From: Rutidosis leptorrhynchoides
Taxonomy: Eukaryota; Streptophyta; Magnoliopsida; Asterales; Asteraceae
Direction: 5' to 3'
DNA length: 64,000 bases
Assembly (NCBI RefSeq): GCF_046630445.1
Contig: NC_092333.1
Coordinates: 708,988,501-709,052,500, forward strand
The notes under the pieces were generated by a model. It was not told the origin of the DNA. It worked only from the letters and a program-made list of their open reading frames with translations, and made no database searches. The position numbers and the translations under genes were made by a program. Positions 50,650 to 63,193 of the stretch are shown piece after piece (the first letter of the stretch is position 1; each line of letters begins with the position of its first letter).

Positions 50650-53600
50650 TCAAACATCGGCGTAGCTCTTTTGGCGACTACGGGCTGTTTTCAATCTCTC
50701 CTTGATTTGTACTATCTTCTCGGTCGTTTCATGTATGATCTCGGGACCAGTTAAATGTCGATCTCCTACTTCATTCCAACAGATAGGAGATCTACACTTC
50801 CTTCCGTACAATGCTTCGAATGGCGCAGCTCCAATGCTCGCATGATAACTATTATTATACGAGAATTCTGCTAACGGTAGATATTTATCCCATCCGTTTC
50901 CAAAATCGATCACACATGCCCTGAGCATGTCTTCGAGAGTCTGAATCGTTCTTTCACTCTGTCCATCGGTTTGTGGATGATATGCGGTACTCATATCCAA
51001 CCGAGTTCCTAGTGCCTCCTGTAGTGATTGCCAAAATTTTGAAGTAAATCTACTATCACGATCGGATATAATGGAAATAGGTATTCCATGCCTTGAAACT
51101 ATTTCCTTTATATATAATCGTAATAATTTCTCCATTCTATCTGTTTCCTTTATAGGCAAGAAATGTGCAGATTTGGTAAGACGATCAACAATTACCCAAA
51201 TGGTGTCGTATCCCCAGGCAGTCTTTGGTAACTTCGTGATGAAATCCATGGTAATACCGTCCCATTTCCATTCTGGAATTTCTGGTTGTTGAAGTAACCC
51301 TGACGGCTTCTGGTGTTCTGCTTTGACTTTGGAACAAGTTAAACATTCCCCAACATATGTTGCAACGTCTGTCTTCAAATTAGGCCACCAATAATGTGTC
51401 TTAAGATCTTGGTACATCTTTCCAACTCCAGGATGTATCGAATATCTTGTCTTATGTGCCTCGTTCAATATCAACTTCCTTAATCCACCCAACTTCGGTA
51501 CCCAAATACGATTTGCAAAATATCGAATTCCATCTTCCCGCATAACGAGTTGCTTCGCATACTTCTTCATTATTTCATTTCCTATATTTTCTTTAGTAAG
51601 TGCTTCTCGTTGAACTTCTTTGATTTGTGAGTTGAGATTCATGCGAATTTTTATGTTCATCGCTCGTACTCGAATTGGTTCTCGTTCCTTTCTGCTTAGT
51701 GCGTCAGCCACCACATTCGCTTTCCCGGGATGATAACGAATTTCACAATCATAGTCGTTTATTAACTCGACCCACCTACGTTGCCTCATGTTCAATTGTT
51801 TCTGATCAAAAATATGTTGAAGGCTTTTATGATCAGTAAACACAGTGAATTTAACCCCATACAAGTAGTGTCTCCACATCTTCAATGCAAACACGACTGC
51901 TCCCAATTCTAGATCATGCGTCGTATAATTCCGCTCGTGAATCTTCAATTGTCGGGATGCAAATGCAATTACTTTCTTTCGTTGCATAAGAACACAACCA
52001 AAACCTTGTCGCGAAGCGTCACAATATATTTCAAAATCATCGTTCCCTTCTGGTAACGATAAAATAGGCGCCGTAGTTAACTTCTTCTTCAGTATTTGAA
52101 ATGCGTTCTCCTGCTCCGAGGTCCATTCATATTTCTTCCCTTTTTGCGTTAACGCTGTCAACGGTTTAGCTATTCGGGAAAAATCTTGAATAAACCTTCT
52201 ATAATAACCGGCTAAACCCAAAAATTGGCGTATCTGTGTTGGTGTCTTAGGAGTCTCCCATTTTTCAATAGCTTCAGTTTTTGCTGGATCAACCTGAATT
52301 CCTTCGCTATTAACAACGTGACCAAGAAATTGCACTTCTTTCAACCAGAAAGCACACTTAGAAAATTTAGCATAAAGTTGTTCTTTTCTCAACAACTCCA
52401 GTATCAACCTTAAATGCTCTTCATGCTCTTGCTCACTCTTGGAATAGATAAGAATATCATCAATGAAAACGATAACAAACTTATCTAAATACGGACTACA
52501 AACTCGATTCATGAGGTCCATGAATACAGCTGGCGCATTCGTCAATCCAAACGGCATAACCAAAAATTCGTAATGACCATAACGTGTCCGAAAAGCAGTT
52601 TTCGGAATATCCTCTTCTTTGACGCGTAGTTGATGATAGCCCGATCTTAAGTCGATTTTTGAATAAACACATGATCCTTGCAATTGATCAAATAAGTCAT
52701 CAATTCTCGGTAGTGGATACCGATTCTTGATAGTTAACTTATTTAATTCACGATAATCTATACACATTCGGAAAGATCCGTCTTTCTTCTTGACAAACAA
52801 AATTGGAGCTCCCCACGGTGATGTACTTGGTCGTATGAATCCACGGTCCAATAATTCTTTTAACTGACTTTGAAGTTCTTTTAATTCGGACGGTGCAAGT
52901 CTATATGGAGCACGAGCCACTGGTGCAGCTCCTGGTACTAAATCTATTTGAAATTCCACCGATCTAAATGGAGGTAATCCCGGCAATTCTTCCGGAAAAA
53001 CTTCAGGAAAATCTCTTGCCACAGGCACGTCGTTGATGCACTTTTCTTTCTTTTCGACTTTATTAACATGTGCTAAAATAGCGTAACATCCCTTTTCTAA
53101 ACACTTCTTGGCTTTCAAACAGCTAATGAGTTTTAGCTTTGAATTACCCTTCTCTCCATAAATCATCACCGGTATTTTATCCTTACCAGGAATACGAATT
53201 GCCTTCTTGGCACAAACAACTTCCGCTCCTATTTTGGACATCCAGTCCATGCCGACTATTACATCAAAACCTCCTAATTCTACGGGTATTAAGTCGATTT
53301 TAAACGTTTCTCCGGCTAGATTTATTTCACAATCACGACAAATTTTATCGGCTTTAATTAGCTTACCATTAGCTAACTCAATCAAGTACTTAGCATCTAG
53401 AGGTAATGATGAACAATTCAATTTAGTGTAAAAATTTATACACACGTAACTTCTATCGGCGCCAGTATCAAATAAAATAGATGCTGATAAGTTATTAATG
53501 GTAAACGTACCCGTAACAAGTTCCGGGTCTTCTCGTGCCTCTCTAGCATTAATAACAAACGCTCTTCCACGTGCAGGTCCGCCATTCTGATTCGGGCACT

Positions 53601-54615
53601 GGCTCTTATAATGACCTTGTTTTCCACACCCAAAACAAGTAATGTTAGCCAAAGCAGTTCTATTTGCGTTGGTGGCAGGAGTCTTGTTACCATTTGCATT
53701 TGTAACGAGAGCCTTACAATCTTCAGCAAGATGTCCCTGTCTATTGCATTTAGTGCACAACACACTACAGTAACCAAAATGATGTTTGTGACAACGGTTG
53801 CATAAAGGACTTTGTCCTTTGTAACCAAAGCCTGAACCGCTACCCGCACCTTTCGTGGTTTCTTGTTTCTTATAAGGTTGTTGTTGGTTACCTCGATCAT
53901 AACCTCCATTCCACTTTTTCTTGTTCCCCAATACCTTCACCTCAGTATTGAATGCTTTCTTGTCCAAAATGACCTGATCCATTAGCTCGTTTGCCATGGT
54001 TATAGCTTCATGAATTGTCTTAGGTTTCGATGCTGTAACGTTTGCCTTGACCTTTTTGGGCAAACCACCTTTGTACATTTCAATCTTCCGTGCTTCGGTT
54101 GGAACCAATTCAGGACATAGTAAAACCAATTCCATGAATCGCTGATTGTAGTTGGTGATTTCAGTACCAACCACCTTCAAACTTCGTAACTCATCTTCTA
54201 ACTTAATAACCTCATTCCTTGGACAATACTCGGTGATTATCATTGTTTTGAATTCTTCCCATGGAGTATCATAAGCTACATCTCCTCCTACCGCCTTCAC
54301 ATAATTCTTCCACCATGTGAGTGCACTATCTTGTAAAGTGCACGATGCAAACTTGGTCATGTCTTTTTCATCACAACCACTGATTTTAAACACCGTCTCC
54401 ATCTTTTCTATCCATCGGGTTAAACCGATCGGTCCTTCCGTTCCACTGAATGATGATGGCTTGCAAGCTTGAAACGTCTTGTAGGAGCATCCTACACGAG
54501 GATTTGGATTAACTGCAGCAGCTCTTGCAGCTTCGACCCATAACATTCTATCGTTCACTCGTTGATTGATGAGTTCCTCGAGTTCTTGTTCCGTCATTCG
54601 ATTCAATCGCGCCAT
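50650..54615 (-). CDS. gag-pol: Gag-Pol polyprotein of element C (lacks integrase C-terminus)
   Basis: A single open frame of 1321 codons from [15 protein letters not shown], with gag and pol fused without frameshift. Gag capsid region about residues 40-230; zinc knuckles about 270-350 ([28 protein letters not shown]); protease about 380 ([11 protein letters not shown]). RT spans about 570-740 with [11 protein letters not shown] and VFIDDILIY. RNase H is at about 840-960 ([21 protein letters not shown]). Integrase HHCC is at about 1050-1095, and the D-D-E core has D near 1123 ([10 protein letters not shown]), D near 1186 (ISDRDSRF) and E near 1218 (QTDGQSERT). All catalytic residues are present. 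A TGA cuts off the GPY/F and chromodomain. Confidence 0.93.
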   Translation of the reverse strand: MARLNRMTEQELEELINQRVNDRMLWVEAARAAAVNPNPRVGCSYKTFQACKPSSFSGTEGPIGLTRWIEKMETVFKISGCDEKDMTKFASCTLQDSALTWWKNYVKAVGGDVAYDTPWEEFKTMIITEYCPRNEVIKLEDELRSLKVVGTEITNYNQRFMELVLLCPELVPTEARKIEMYKGGLPKKVKANVTASKPKTIHEAITMANELMDQVILDKKAFNTEVKVLGNKKKWNGGYDRGNQQQPYKKQETTKGAGSGSGFGYKGQSPLCNRCHKHHFGYCSVLCTKCNRQGHLAEDCKALVTNANGNKTPATNANRTALANITCFGCGKQGHYKSQCPNQNGGPARGRAFVINAREAREDPELVTGTFTINNLSASILFDTGADRSYVCINFYTKLNCSSLPLDAKYLIELANGKLIKADKICRDCEINLAGETFKIDLIPVELGGFDVIVGMDWMSKIGAEVVCAKKAIRIPGKDKIPVMIYGEKGNSKLKLISCLKAKKCLEKGCYAILAHVNKVEKKEKCINDVPVARDFPEVFPEELPGLPPFRSVEFQIDLVPGAAPVARAPYRLAPSELKELQSQLKELLDRGFIRPSTSPWGAPILFVKKKDGSFRMCIDYRELNKLTIKNRYPLPRIDDLFDQLQGSCVYSKIDLRSGYHQLRVKEEDIPKTAFRTRYGHYEFLVMPFGLTNAPAVFMDLMNRVCSPYLDKFVIVFIDDILIYSKSEQEHEEHLRLILELLRKEQLYAKFSKCAFWLKEVQFLGHVVNSEGIQVDPAKTEAIEKWETPKTPTQIRQFLGLAGYYRRFIQDFSRIAKPLTALTQKGKKYEWTSEQENAFQILKKKLTTAPILSLPEGNDDFEIYCDASRQGFGCVLMQRKKVIAFASRQLKIHERNYTTHDLELGAVVFALKMWRHYLYGVKFTVFTDHKSLQHIFDQKQLNMRQRRWVELINDYDCEIRYHPGKANVVADALSRKEREPIRVRAMNIKIRMNLNSQIKEVQREALTKENIGNEIMKKYAKQLVMREDGIRYFANRIWVPKLGGLRKLILNEAHKTRYSIHPGVGKMYQDLKTHYWWPNLKTDVATYVGECLTCSKVKAEHQKPSGLLQQPEIPEWKWDGITMDFITKLPKTAWGYDTIWVIVDRLTKSAHFLPIKETDRMEKLLRLYIKEIVSRHGIPISIISDRDSRFTSKFWQSLQEALGTRLDMSTAYHPQTDGQSERTIQTLEDMLRACVIDFGNGWDKYLPLAEFSYNNSYHASIGAAPFEALYGRKCRSPICWNEVGDRHLTGPEIIHETTEKIVQIKERLKTARSRQKSYADV

Positions 54616-54761
54616 TTCCTAATGAAAAAAAATAATAATTATTCACATGGATTATTATAGATGTAGTGTGTATTTATAGTACATTATAGCTTGTTAATAA
54701 TATGAACCAGGTATTATTATAAAAGCCTTTTCTTCTTATTAGCGTTTTATAATTATATCTT

Positions 54762-54776
54762 GGGTAGTACCTACCC
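54762..54776 (-). other. PPT-like palindrome upstream of gag (element C)
   Basis: GGGTAGGTACTACCC preceded by TTAAC on the minus strand, as in element A (468-482). The neighbouring sequence (TATAAAACGCTAATA core) is also shared, while the LTRs of A and C are largely different. Confidence 0.5.
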
Positions 54777-54977
54777 GTTAATGTTCATACTTAATAGCTT
54801 AGTACAGAACCAATTACTACAATCTAAATAATACTTAACCATGGAAAATTATTGCATTTCATACTTCGCTATTTTACATATGCTTATCTTACATCAAACT
54901 TTAAGCAAACCACACTAATAATATTATACAAAACATTATTTGATTCCATGGTTTAATACGGCAATGCATCGTTCGGT

Positions 54978-55448
54978 CTATTTTCTAGGGCGTTTAGTTC
55001 CAATGAATGGCCTAACGCTTATCCTAGCTGTCTGCCTACGTTTTGGCTGAGGAGCCGAAGAACTAGACGCCGAGATAGCACTAATAGGAATAGCGGGAAT
55101 AGGGGTGGTAGTGTTGAGTGGAATTGGTGCCACGTCATTCTCACTAAGTTCGGGATTTGAATTTTCTAATTCATTCGCTTTTCGTTTCTTTCCTTGATCG
55201 AATTTTTCTTTCGTAATTTCTAGTATTTCTTCCTCGGGTTCACTTTCTTCTTCGGGTTCACTTTCCTCTTCGGGTTCACTTTCCTCCTCGGGTTCACTTT
55301 CCGATATTTCAATAGTTGGTTCATCCGGAAATTGTGAGTCTTCCCCAAAAATACCACTTTCGTCATCGGATATGTTAATGACTGAAACACAATCTGAAGG
55401 TTCTGATTCGGAGTCGCTGAATGTGATAATAAGTTTCGAGCCCGACAT
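54978..55448 (-). CDS. Acidic leader protein with SEPEEE repeats (element C)
   Basis: Intact 156-codon ORF between the primer-binding site and gag. It starts MSGSKLIITFSDSESEPSD, has an acidic N-terminal half with a DDESGIFGEDSQFPDEP block, and four SEPEEE units. A Lys/Arg patch (KKRKANELE) and a basic C-terminus (PKRRQTARISVRPF ... KRPRK) follow. Same position and layout as the ORF of A and B but different in most residues. Position, repeat unit and basic tail suggest common origin. The basic patches could be nuclear localisation signals. Function unknown. Confidence 0.72.
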   Translation of the reverse strand: MSGSKLIITFSDSESEPSDCVSVINISDDESGIFGEDSQFPDEPTIEISESEPEEESEPEEESEPEEESEPEEEILEITKEKFDQGKKRKANELENSNPELSENDVAPIPLNTTTPIPAIPISAISASSSSAPQPKRRQTARISVRPFIGTKRPRK

Positions 55449-55632
55449 CTATCACACAACAACTAACCCATTAGTTCTTACATAATATTTACACATAAAT
55501 TTTAACCAACAGTGATAAGCAATGGTTTTTTTTTTTTTAAAATCAGACCCGGTCAAAGTCCAGACTTTACTAATGTATCCTAACGACTTCTCGGTTAGAC
55601 ACACTAATGCAAACCTGGTTCGCTAAGACCAA

Positions 55633-55645
55633 CGCTCTGATACCA
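55633..55645 (-). other. Primer-binding site, element C
   Basis: Minus-strand TGGTATCAGAGCG: twelve bases match the complement of the plant initiator tRNA-Met 3' end exactly, two bases from the LTR. Confidence 0.9.
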
Positions 55646-55647
55646 CA

Positions 55648-58410
55648 TGTCATAACCCGTCCTTAACCATAAGAACGCGTTAGATAACGTATGATTTCAT
55701 TGCGAGGTATTGACCTCTATATGAGACATTTTTGAAAGAAAACTGCATATATTATACATTACAAACCATAACCATTATTTTTGTTACAAGCTTAAGACAA
55801 TAAAAAGAAGATTAACGTTTAGCGATAATCTTCGACTTACAAACTTTACAAATGATGACAACAACACGGTTTCTAGCATATTTTACAATACAACATCTCG
55901 GATATGCAGTTTTATTTTTGACACAAACATGCGTACGCAAGATCCTGGTTAGATCCAACATGATGCAGCGGAAGCTTTAGAAATCACCTGAGAATAGACA
56001 TGTTTTAAAAAGGTCAACATAAAGTTGGTGAGATATAGGTTTAATGCCGGCAGCAATATATATATAGACCACAAGATTTCGTATATAAACAGTTTAATAA
56101 AAGTATTCTAAGTGGTTGAGCACTTGATAACCATACTTAACATTTTCACGTCGCATATTCCCTTTAATATGAAATCTTACTACACCGTACCAAGTGTAGT
56201 CACAAAACGAAGTACTGTGCAACCGTTGAATACTGGTCGTCCAGTCCGGTTGGGGTTGTCAGGCCCGATAGATCTATCAACAGGATTCGCGTTTACAATA
56301 CCGCTGTAAATATTAGTTACCAAGCTACAGGGAAGTATGCCAGTGGTACAACTCAACGTAGAACATATTTTTCAGTTACTTGTGTCCATATCGTAAAACA
56401 TAAAATACATGTATTCTCATCCCGAAATATTTAGAGTTTAAAAGTGGGACTATATACTCACTCTTGTCTTGATGATATAAATAATTTGACTCGGTCTTCC
56501 GGTTGATATCACGAACCTATCCATATATAATATATCAATATGTTTTCATTTTTAAACAAACGTTATAAATATATACTTGTTATACTTTTAATACTTTGAA
56601 TAATTCCTTAGTCCGTAGTTAGCAGTCCGATGTTAGTAATTCAATTTTAATGGTTCATTTTTAGATGTTTAATATACCCGCAATGAAATAAATAAAACCC
56701 CCAACGAAATCAATAAAACCCCATCGTATATGTGTTGGTCGAGATTAATCTTGACCCATGGTACCGGTGTTGTCAAATGACGTGTTGCGTACATAAAGTA
56801 CCGGTGTTGTCAAATGACGTGTTGCGTACAATCATGGGATCTTATGATTAATCTTCTCGTGTTGTTTACGGGTGATCCTGAACCATATAAAATTAAATTA
56901 TAAGTACATATATATAAAATATCATGTTATCTTAGAAATATGTGATTTATATCATTTTTTTCCAATTGATCCCGTAGTTGAAATGATCTAGGATAACCAA
57001 TTTTGTTTCGGTCATAGTTTCTTCGTTACAAATCCGTTTTCGTTGATTCAAATTGCCATCTTCTTGGATCGAGTTCTTCTTTAAGACTATGAACTGTAAA
57101 TACCTTGGTTTGTATTCAAAATCATACGGCATAAGTGAAACATTAGTGAAACATATGAAGTTAAACATTTTTGTTACAACAAAATCATTTAATGACCATT
57201 TTTCTAAAAATACTTATACTTTGAAAAACCAAGTTTTACCTTGTTAAATTAGCATATACATAAGTTATATTACAGGTCTTGAAGTATTTTAAAAGTTAAG
57301 TTAGAAGGATCTATTTAGTTTGCAAACAAGTTTGAAAACATTCAAACTATGTTCTTGTTGTTAAACTTGTATACCACAAAATATGATAGCTATATATATA
57401 TGAATCGAATAAGGTTATGAACATAGATTCTACCTCAAGTTCCTTGGATGAAGTTGCTGTAAAAGAGAAGTAAGAAGCTAGAATCAAAAGGGTACTAGAG
57501 GTGAATGAAAGATTGGAAGTAAGTTGGTGTTCTTGGAGGGTTTTCTTGAAGTGTTTTTGTATGGTTTTCTTATGGTGTTTTAGTATGGTTTTTGAAGCTA
57601 GATCTTCTTGGAAACTTTGCTGAATTGATTAAGGGTTTTAAGGCTTCAAAGTATGTGTGTGTTTTGGCTAGAAAGTTGAAGTAAAATGAATGAAGATGAT
57701 GATACATATAAAGGCCATAAAAACGTGGCCATGAGGAGACAAGACAAGGTTTTCTCTTGTATTTTTGTATAATAATTCATGCATGCATCCAAATTCCAAT
57801 TACCTTGCTCTAAGGGCAGTAACAAGGGTGGGTTAGGTGGTGATTTGATGTGTATTTACTATTAGTAAATACGTATAGAAGCTTGGTAAGATACGAGTAC
57901 AAATACTCTAGGTATACGTATAGAAATTTTGTGAAAAATGGAATGAGGATTCAAATATAGCTATCTTTTGTGAATACACTTATATGATTTTATGTATTTA
58001 GGTTCTTAAAAGTGATTAAATACATTACTTATACGATATATGTATAAACATTATAAGTCTTAAGTATTTATGTCAAATAACGTTACGTATAGTTATCGTT
58101 TTGAAAACTTAAGTTAGTAGTTTCAAAATACACATATAACTTGTTGTTATTAATACAAAATGAGATATTAAAACATTTATTAATCATGTTAAATATGTAT
58201 ATATACATTTATATACACAAACGTATAATTATCATATATTGTATAGTTCGTGATATCATCGGTCAAACTAGACGGTCAAACGTTGTGTAAAACTCTTTTC
58301 GGAAATATAAGTCTCGACAATTTGGATTGCTTATCATGTTGGCAAGGTTTAATTTATGTAAATATTAATCTTATAAGTATAGTATGATCGAAAAAGTGCG
58401 GGTCGTTACA
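55648..58410 (-). repeat. 5' LTR of element C
   Basis: 2763 bp, nearly identical to the 3' LTR. Differences seen by eye include positions near 56604, 56894, 57107, 58001 and 58385. Confidence 0.95.
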
Positions 58411-58415
58411 TTTGT

Positions 58416-58661
58416 GAATCAGATTTGTTTGTGTTTGTGTTTGAATGAGATTATATAAAGGATTTTAAAGTTAAAAAAAAGCCTCAAACTAGCCGTTATT
58501 CAATTTCTATTTTAATTTTTTAATTTTTTTTATTAAAGTTGCAATGCGTCGCATATGCGACTAACCGAGGGGAAACGGACAAACGGGGCGACAGAGGGGA
58601 GTGGGTGACCAAGTCACCTTGCGTGCGACGAGTAGGAGACGGGGTACCACTCCCCTTGCTC
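58416..58661 (-). other. Right part of the PIF/Harbinger element
   Basis: Continuation of the Harbinger element after element C: 5' leader, TATA box and right inverted repeat. No gene. Confidence 0.65.
58451..58459 (-). promoter_or_regulatory. TATA box candidate of the Myb-like gene
   Basis: Minus-strand CTTTATATAA lies upstream of a CA-rich leader (TTCAAACACAAACAC). With element C removed it would be roughly 80-90 bp from the ATG at 47346, a normal plant 5' UTR distance. Confidence 0.5.
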
Positions 58662-59266
58662 TAATAGATCAGGTAACATGTCACTAGCATTAATTTTTTG
58701 ACGCAGTTAGTCCCTCAACATTACGAAATCTTCATCATCTTCTTTCAAAATTATAACCCTTTTTAAAATCAAAACAACACATATTCATCTTCAGCACTAA
58801 GAACCCTATTTAAAAAAACCTAATTTCAGTTGTAAATCATCCTTATTTTAAACCCTCCGTTGGAATTTGGACCGTAGAAAACGTTCTTTTTGCTGTTTAG
58901 TTGTTTTTAACTGATTATGTTAGGTTTTGATTATGATCTTTGTTGAAAGGGGTGATGATTGTAGGTAGGTTTGAACAAAGAGGTAGGTTCATTATGATTT
59001 CGTTATATAAATTGATGTTTATTATGATTTCGTTATGTTGAGGGACTAACTGCGTTAAAAATCAATGTTGGTGACCTGTTACCTGATGTATAAGTCATTG
59101 CTTGCATACAATAGTACATATTTAAAAGTTGAATGCATACAACATGAGTTTTGAAAGTTGGATGCATACAATAGAAATATAGTGAAAATTCAATGCATTT
59201 TTAAACAATTTTCCCTAAATACTTCCATTTAGAAGTCTAAATTTATTTACTCCGTATCTTTTATCT

Positions 59267-59572
59267 ATCTATACATATCATAAAGCAAAAGCATGTGGTT
59301 TAGTGCTGACGTGTCAATCAACCCTTAAAAATCTGATCTTCTTGGCTAACATGGAATTTTGCTAATTAATCTAGATTAATTAGCTTAATTCTTTTAAAAT
59401 GCCACGTGCCCTCTAAATTATGGGGATCTGAAAACCACGTTTCTATACAACCCCAAATTAATCAGTTATAACCCAGATTATGGTTTTCAAAATCTCCCAT
59501 CTTTCTCTCTGTAAATCGCTATTTTTCATGTTTCTTTCTTCTGCTTGCGACTTCAAACCCTAACTGAAGGTA
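59267..59572 (+). mobile_element. Possible Helitron 5' terminus
   Basis: After an A, TCTATCTATACATATCATAA followed by AGCAAAAGCATGTGG resembles the 5' start of plant Helitrons. No 3' hairpin with CTRR is visible before LTR D interrupts at 59573. Judged on appearance only. Confidence 0.35.
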
Positions 59573-60001
59573 TGTATCATACCCCATCCTAATCCATCCG
59601 GACGAAGTCACCAACATCTGGTCCCATTGTGATAATCGACTCCAAATAATGTCTTTAAAATGAGCAAATGCACAGCGAAAGATTTCTTTCATACCTGAGA
59701 ATAAACATGCTTTCAAGTGTCAACCAAAAGGTTGGTGAGTTCATAAGTTTATCTTAAAACAATAAAATTCATCATTTTGATAGACCACAAGATTTAAATC
59801 CTACATGGTACAAATGGGCCCAAATCCTATACCCACCTGTAATGTACATGCGATATCTTTTTAAATACAGTACACCTTTCTCATGTACAAAATCATCTTT
59901 CATAAATCTTAGTAACCGTACACATATCTCGTGCACAAAAATAACATACACATAACATGTGTATAAAATCATTCACTCGATACATAACATTCATATCAAT
60001 T

Positions 60002-60125
60002 GGTGGCAATTACCATGTCCACATAATTCAATGGTGGCAATTATCATGTCCACATAATTCAAATGTGGCAATTATCATGTCCACATAATTCAACGGTGGC
60101 AATTATCATGTCCACATAATTCAAT
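60002..60125. repeat. Four tandem 31-bp units in LTR D
   Basis: Unit GGTGGCAATTATCATGTCCA followed by CATAATTCAA(T), four copies with few changes. Confidence 0.9.
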
Positions 60126-60968
60126 AATAATCCGCAGAACTTTTGTCTGCATAATAATTCATTCGAGGAATATTTTGCTTGTGTCTATCTCGTCAAACAT
60201 TTATAAAAGAATTTCATGTATTCGCAGTTCAAAAATATATTTCAAAAGCATTTAATAAAGCAGTTATAAAAACAGTGCATGTATTCTCAGTCCCAAAAAT
60301 GTAAAGAGTAAACGGGAATCAAATGAACTCACGCATATAAATATTATAAAACAGTTAATAAAGCATTTTGCATGCATTCTCAGCCCAAAAATGTAATGAG
60401 TAAAAAGGGAGCAAATGAAACTCACCTAATGTACTTTGTAGTAAAAATACATATGACTATATTGAAGAATGCAGGGTTGGCCTCGGATTCACGAACCTAT
60501 ATCCATTGTATATCTATTAAAACATATAATGGAAATCACATAATTTCATTTTTTAATATATATATTTCTATTTTTGTGGTTATATAGAATTTATACTAAA
60601 TTCTATTTAAGAACGTATACTTATATTATATCATTAATTATATATTAAATATAGTTATTTGTTAAAATGATAGTTTTGAAAATAAGAATTTACTAATAAT
60701 AATAATAATAACTTTATTAATAACGATAATACTAATAATAAATGATAATGATAATCTTTAATAATAATAATAAGTTATTTTATTTTTATAACAAAAACAA
60801 TAATATTGATAATAATACCTAATACTAATAATGAGTAATAATACTACTAATTATGATAATAATGATAAAAATAATAATTTAACTAATAATGTCAATCTTA
60901 ATAACATGGTGATTTTAATTAATAATAACGATAATAATAATACTTATTTTCCTAATAATGATATGATG

Positions 60969-61086
<118 letters not shown>

Positions 61087-61138
61087 TAATCATAATAAAT
61101 AATAGAATTCTACCTTAAAACAAGCTCCTAAAAAGAAA

Positions 61139-61206
61139 ACGCCATCACCCGGGCTCGAACCCGCGACCTCTCGTTTAAACCCAACACCCTTAACCATTAG
61201 TGTGCT
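61139..61206 (-). other. tRNA-like / SINE-head-like sequence in LTR D
   Basis: On the minus strand an A-box-like ACTAATGGTTAAGGG is followed about 35 bp later by a B-box-like GGTTCGAGCCC, the internal Pol III promoter spacing of tRNAs. The acceptor ends do not pair and no clear anticodon stem forms, so it is not a working tRNA. A tRNA relic or SINE head is likely. Confidence 0.45.
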
Positions 61207-63073
61207 GTTTCTTTTTATGAAATTATATAGATTTTAAATCCCTTTATCCCTTACTTCCGTATTCTTCTTCTTCTTCACTCAACATTTCTTATGTTTCATC
61301 ATTCATGGATTATTATTACCAATATCATTCATCATCATCAAGCTTAAATTATCATCATCATCATCGTATCATTTATCTAAGTCAACATCATCACCTTTAC
61401 TTATTTTAAGCATGTGTTTGTATCATCATCATATTATACTTGCACCATCTAGATGTGGTTTATGATAGTCCAAACTCATAGTCCACTTGTCCAACAATTA
61501 TCTAAGCCCAATTAATTCATCCAACGACCCAAACCACAAATCAGTTTTAAGGATTCAAGTTATAGTTCATTAAGGGTTTCAGTTTTTATAGAAAAAAATC
61601 ACAGCTGACTATTTGTATGAAAAGGGATGATTCGAGCAGGAACAATAACATACACGTACCACCATCAACACGTACCATCATCATCATTCTTTAACCATTT
61701 AATCATCATCGATCTCCATATCATCGAGTACTGTCACTAATCATCGATTACGTTATGGAAATAGAAGCAGGAGAAATATTTGGTAGGGTAATATTAAAGT
61801 CGAGTAAAAGAACTGTAATAGCTGTTTGTTTGGAACCGAAGGAGAAGAAAAGAAATAGAAAAGGAATGGTGCTTGCCATATGTAGCAGCCGTTTGTAATC
61901 CACTTGTGGTTTGATTCCTATCAAATTGCAAAGACAAGAGTAGGTGGGTTATTTTTTTGGGTCCATGAAAAAGGTAAAAGAAAAAGCAGATTCCCTAAAT
62001 TCATGTTAGTGTGAATATGTTGTGGCCCATGGTGTTACCTACTAAATAAAAAAATGAAGTATGGAATTTATATGATGGTAGATGTCGGCCATATTAGAGA
62101 AAAAAGAAAAGAATAGAATACACAATTCAATATGCAATCATAGAAATCAAAAAGGTTTGGTCTTGGTTTGATGTGTTGATTGATCCGAAAAAATATATAT
62201 ACTAGTTTGGAAGTTGTGGTAATGCATTTATTCAACTCCAACAGGAATAGAAATCAGATATTTAATATTTGCAATAGCAGCATAATAGTGATGGCGAAAA
62301 TTTGGTGATGTCGTTCAATAAAAAGAAACAGAAGAAAGAAACATAACTGTACTTCGAATGGTTTAGGTTTTTAATTGAGGTCTAATTAATGAAATAGGAC
62401 AATAGGATAAATGATGCTTAAACATACGTATAGCAGCAGGTTGATTTGGTTGTTATTATCACTTCAAATAGAAAATTGGTACAAGACAGCAGCTGAACTT
62501 ATACGTAATAACAGTGGTTGCCGGTGAGTTTGATGAAGAAAGGAAACAAGAAGAATACTTGTGGATGTAATAATGTTTGAAGATAGTGGTCGATGGTTGG
62601 TTGTTCATGAGTAAAGGAGTAACGAAGATGGTGTCGGTGTAGTCTATCAACGGTTCACGAGTGATCGAAGAGGTGGTTGTTCGATGGTTTGGTGATGTGG
62701 CCATGGCAGCGGTGACAGAGGTTTGGTTGATTGATACATAGAGGTCAAATGGGAAACAAGTTGAAAGAGTAAGAGAAAGAGATAAAGAGAGAGATGAAAG
62801 AATTGAATAAGTTAATCAATATCATTGAATAATTCACTTGTTAAATACAAATAGGTGGTTGACAAGGTTCCAATTAGTGAAGAAAATTGAGAAGAAAAAA
62901 AAATATAAAAGCAGAAAAGAAGAAATAACAGTATTCGTACGATGGATTTGGATGTAAATCAATTTAGGAGACAGAATCAAAATCAAATATATTAGGATTG
63001 TGATGTGTAACGGATTTGCAAAATATACACAGGCTTTTTATTCTACAATCAATATAATAATATTAATACTTTA

Positions 63074-63193
<120 letters not shown>

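Larger units (their letters stand above)
47387..58410 (-). mobile_element. Ty3/gypsy element C, young and nearly intact
   Basis: 11,024 bp, minus strand, flanked by the perfect duplication TTTGT (47382-47386 and 58411-58415). Both LTRs are 2763 bp and differ by about five substitutions as read by eye (about 0.2%). Order on the minus strand: 5' LTR, primer-binding site, acidic ORF, PPT-like palindrome, gag-pol, polypurine tract, 3' LTR. It inserted in the 5' UTR of the Myb-like gene of the Harbinger element. A different LTR family from A/B/F, but a related polyprotein. Confidence 0.95.
45964..58661 (-). mobile_element. PIF/Harbinger-like element carrying a Myb-like gene, hosting element C
   Basis: Flanked by TAA (45961-45963 and 58662-58664). 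Terminal inverted repeats are GAGCACCGAGAGTGG on the left and GAGCAAGGGGAGTGG on the reverse-complemented right end. Removing element C and its duplication leaves about 1.67 kb, holding one Myb-like gene and no transposase. A 3-bp TWA target and a Myb-like companion protein are known traits of PIF/Harbinger elements. The left end has repeated TGACATGTCA-type subterminal motifs. Confidence 0.78.
45834..59215. mobile_element. Mutator-like MITE, hosting nested insertions
   Basis: Outer element with a perfect 9-bp duplication TAAATACTT (45825-45833 and 59216-59224) and long inverted ends starting GGGAAAA. Left arm 45834-45960, resuming after the inner insertion at 58665-58730, matches the reverse complement of 59023-59215 over about 190 bp with scattered changes. 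Without nested DNA it would be about 680 bp and has no coding capacity. The 9-bp duplication and long terminal repeats are Mutator hallmarks. It inserted about 80 bp upstream of the uL30 5' exon. Confidence 0.85.

Noticed and set aside
53436-53909. 157-codon minus-strand ORF
   Set aside because: Shadow of the gag-pol frame of element C in another frame.
60002-60125. Spaced repeats that might suggest a CRISPR array
   Set aside because: Units are directly adjacent with no unique spacers; the setting is a plant LTR.
61139-61206. Functional tRNA gene
   Set aside because: Acceptor stem does not pair and no proper anticodon arm can be drawn.
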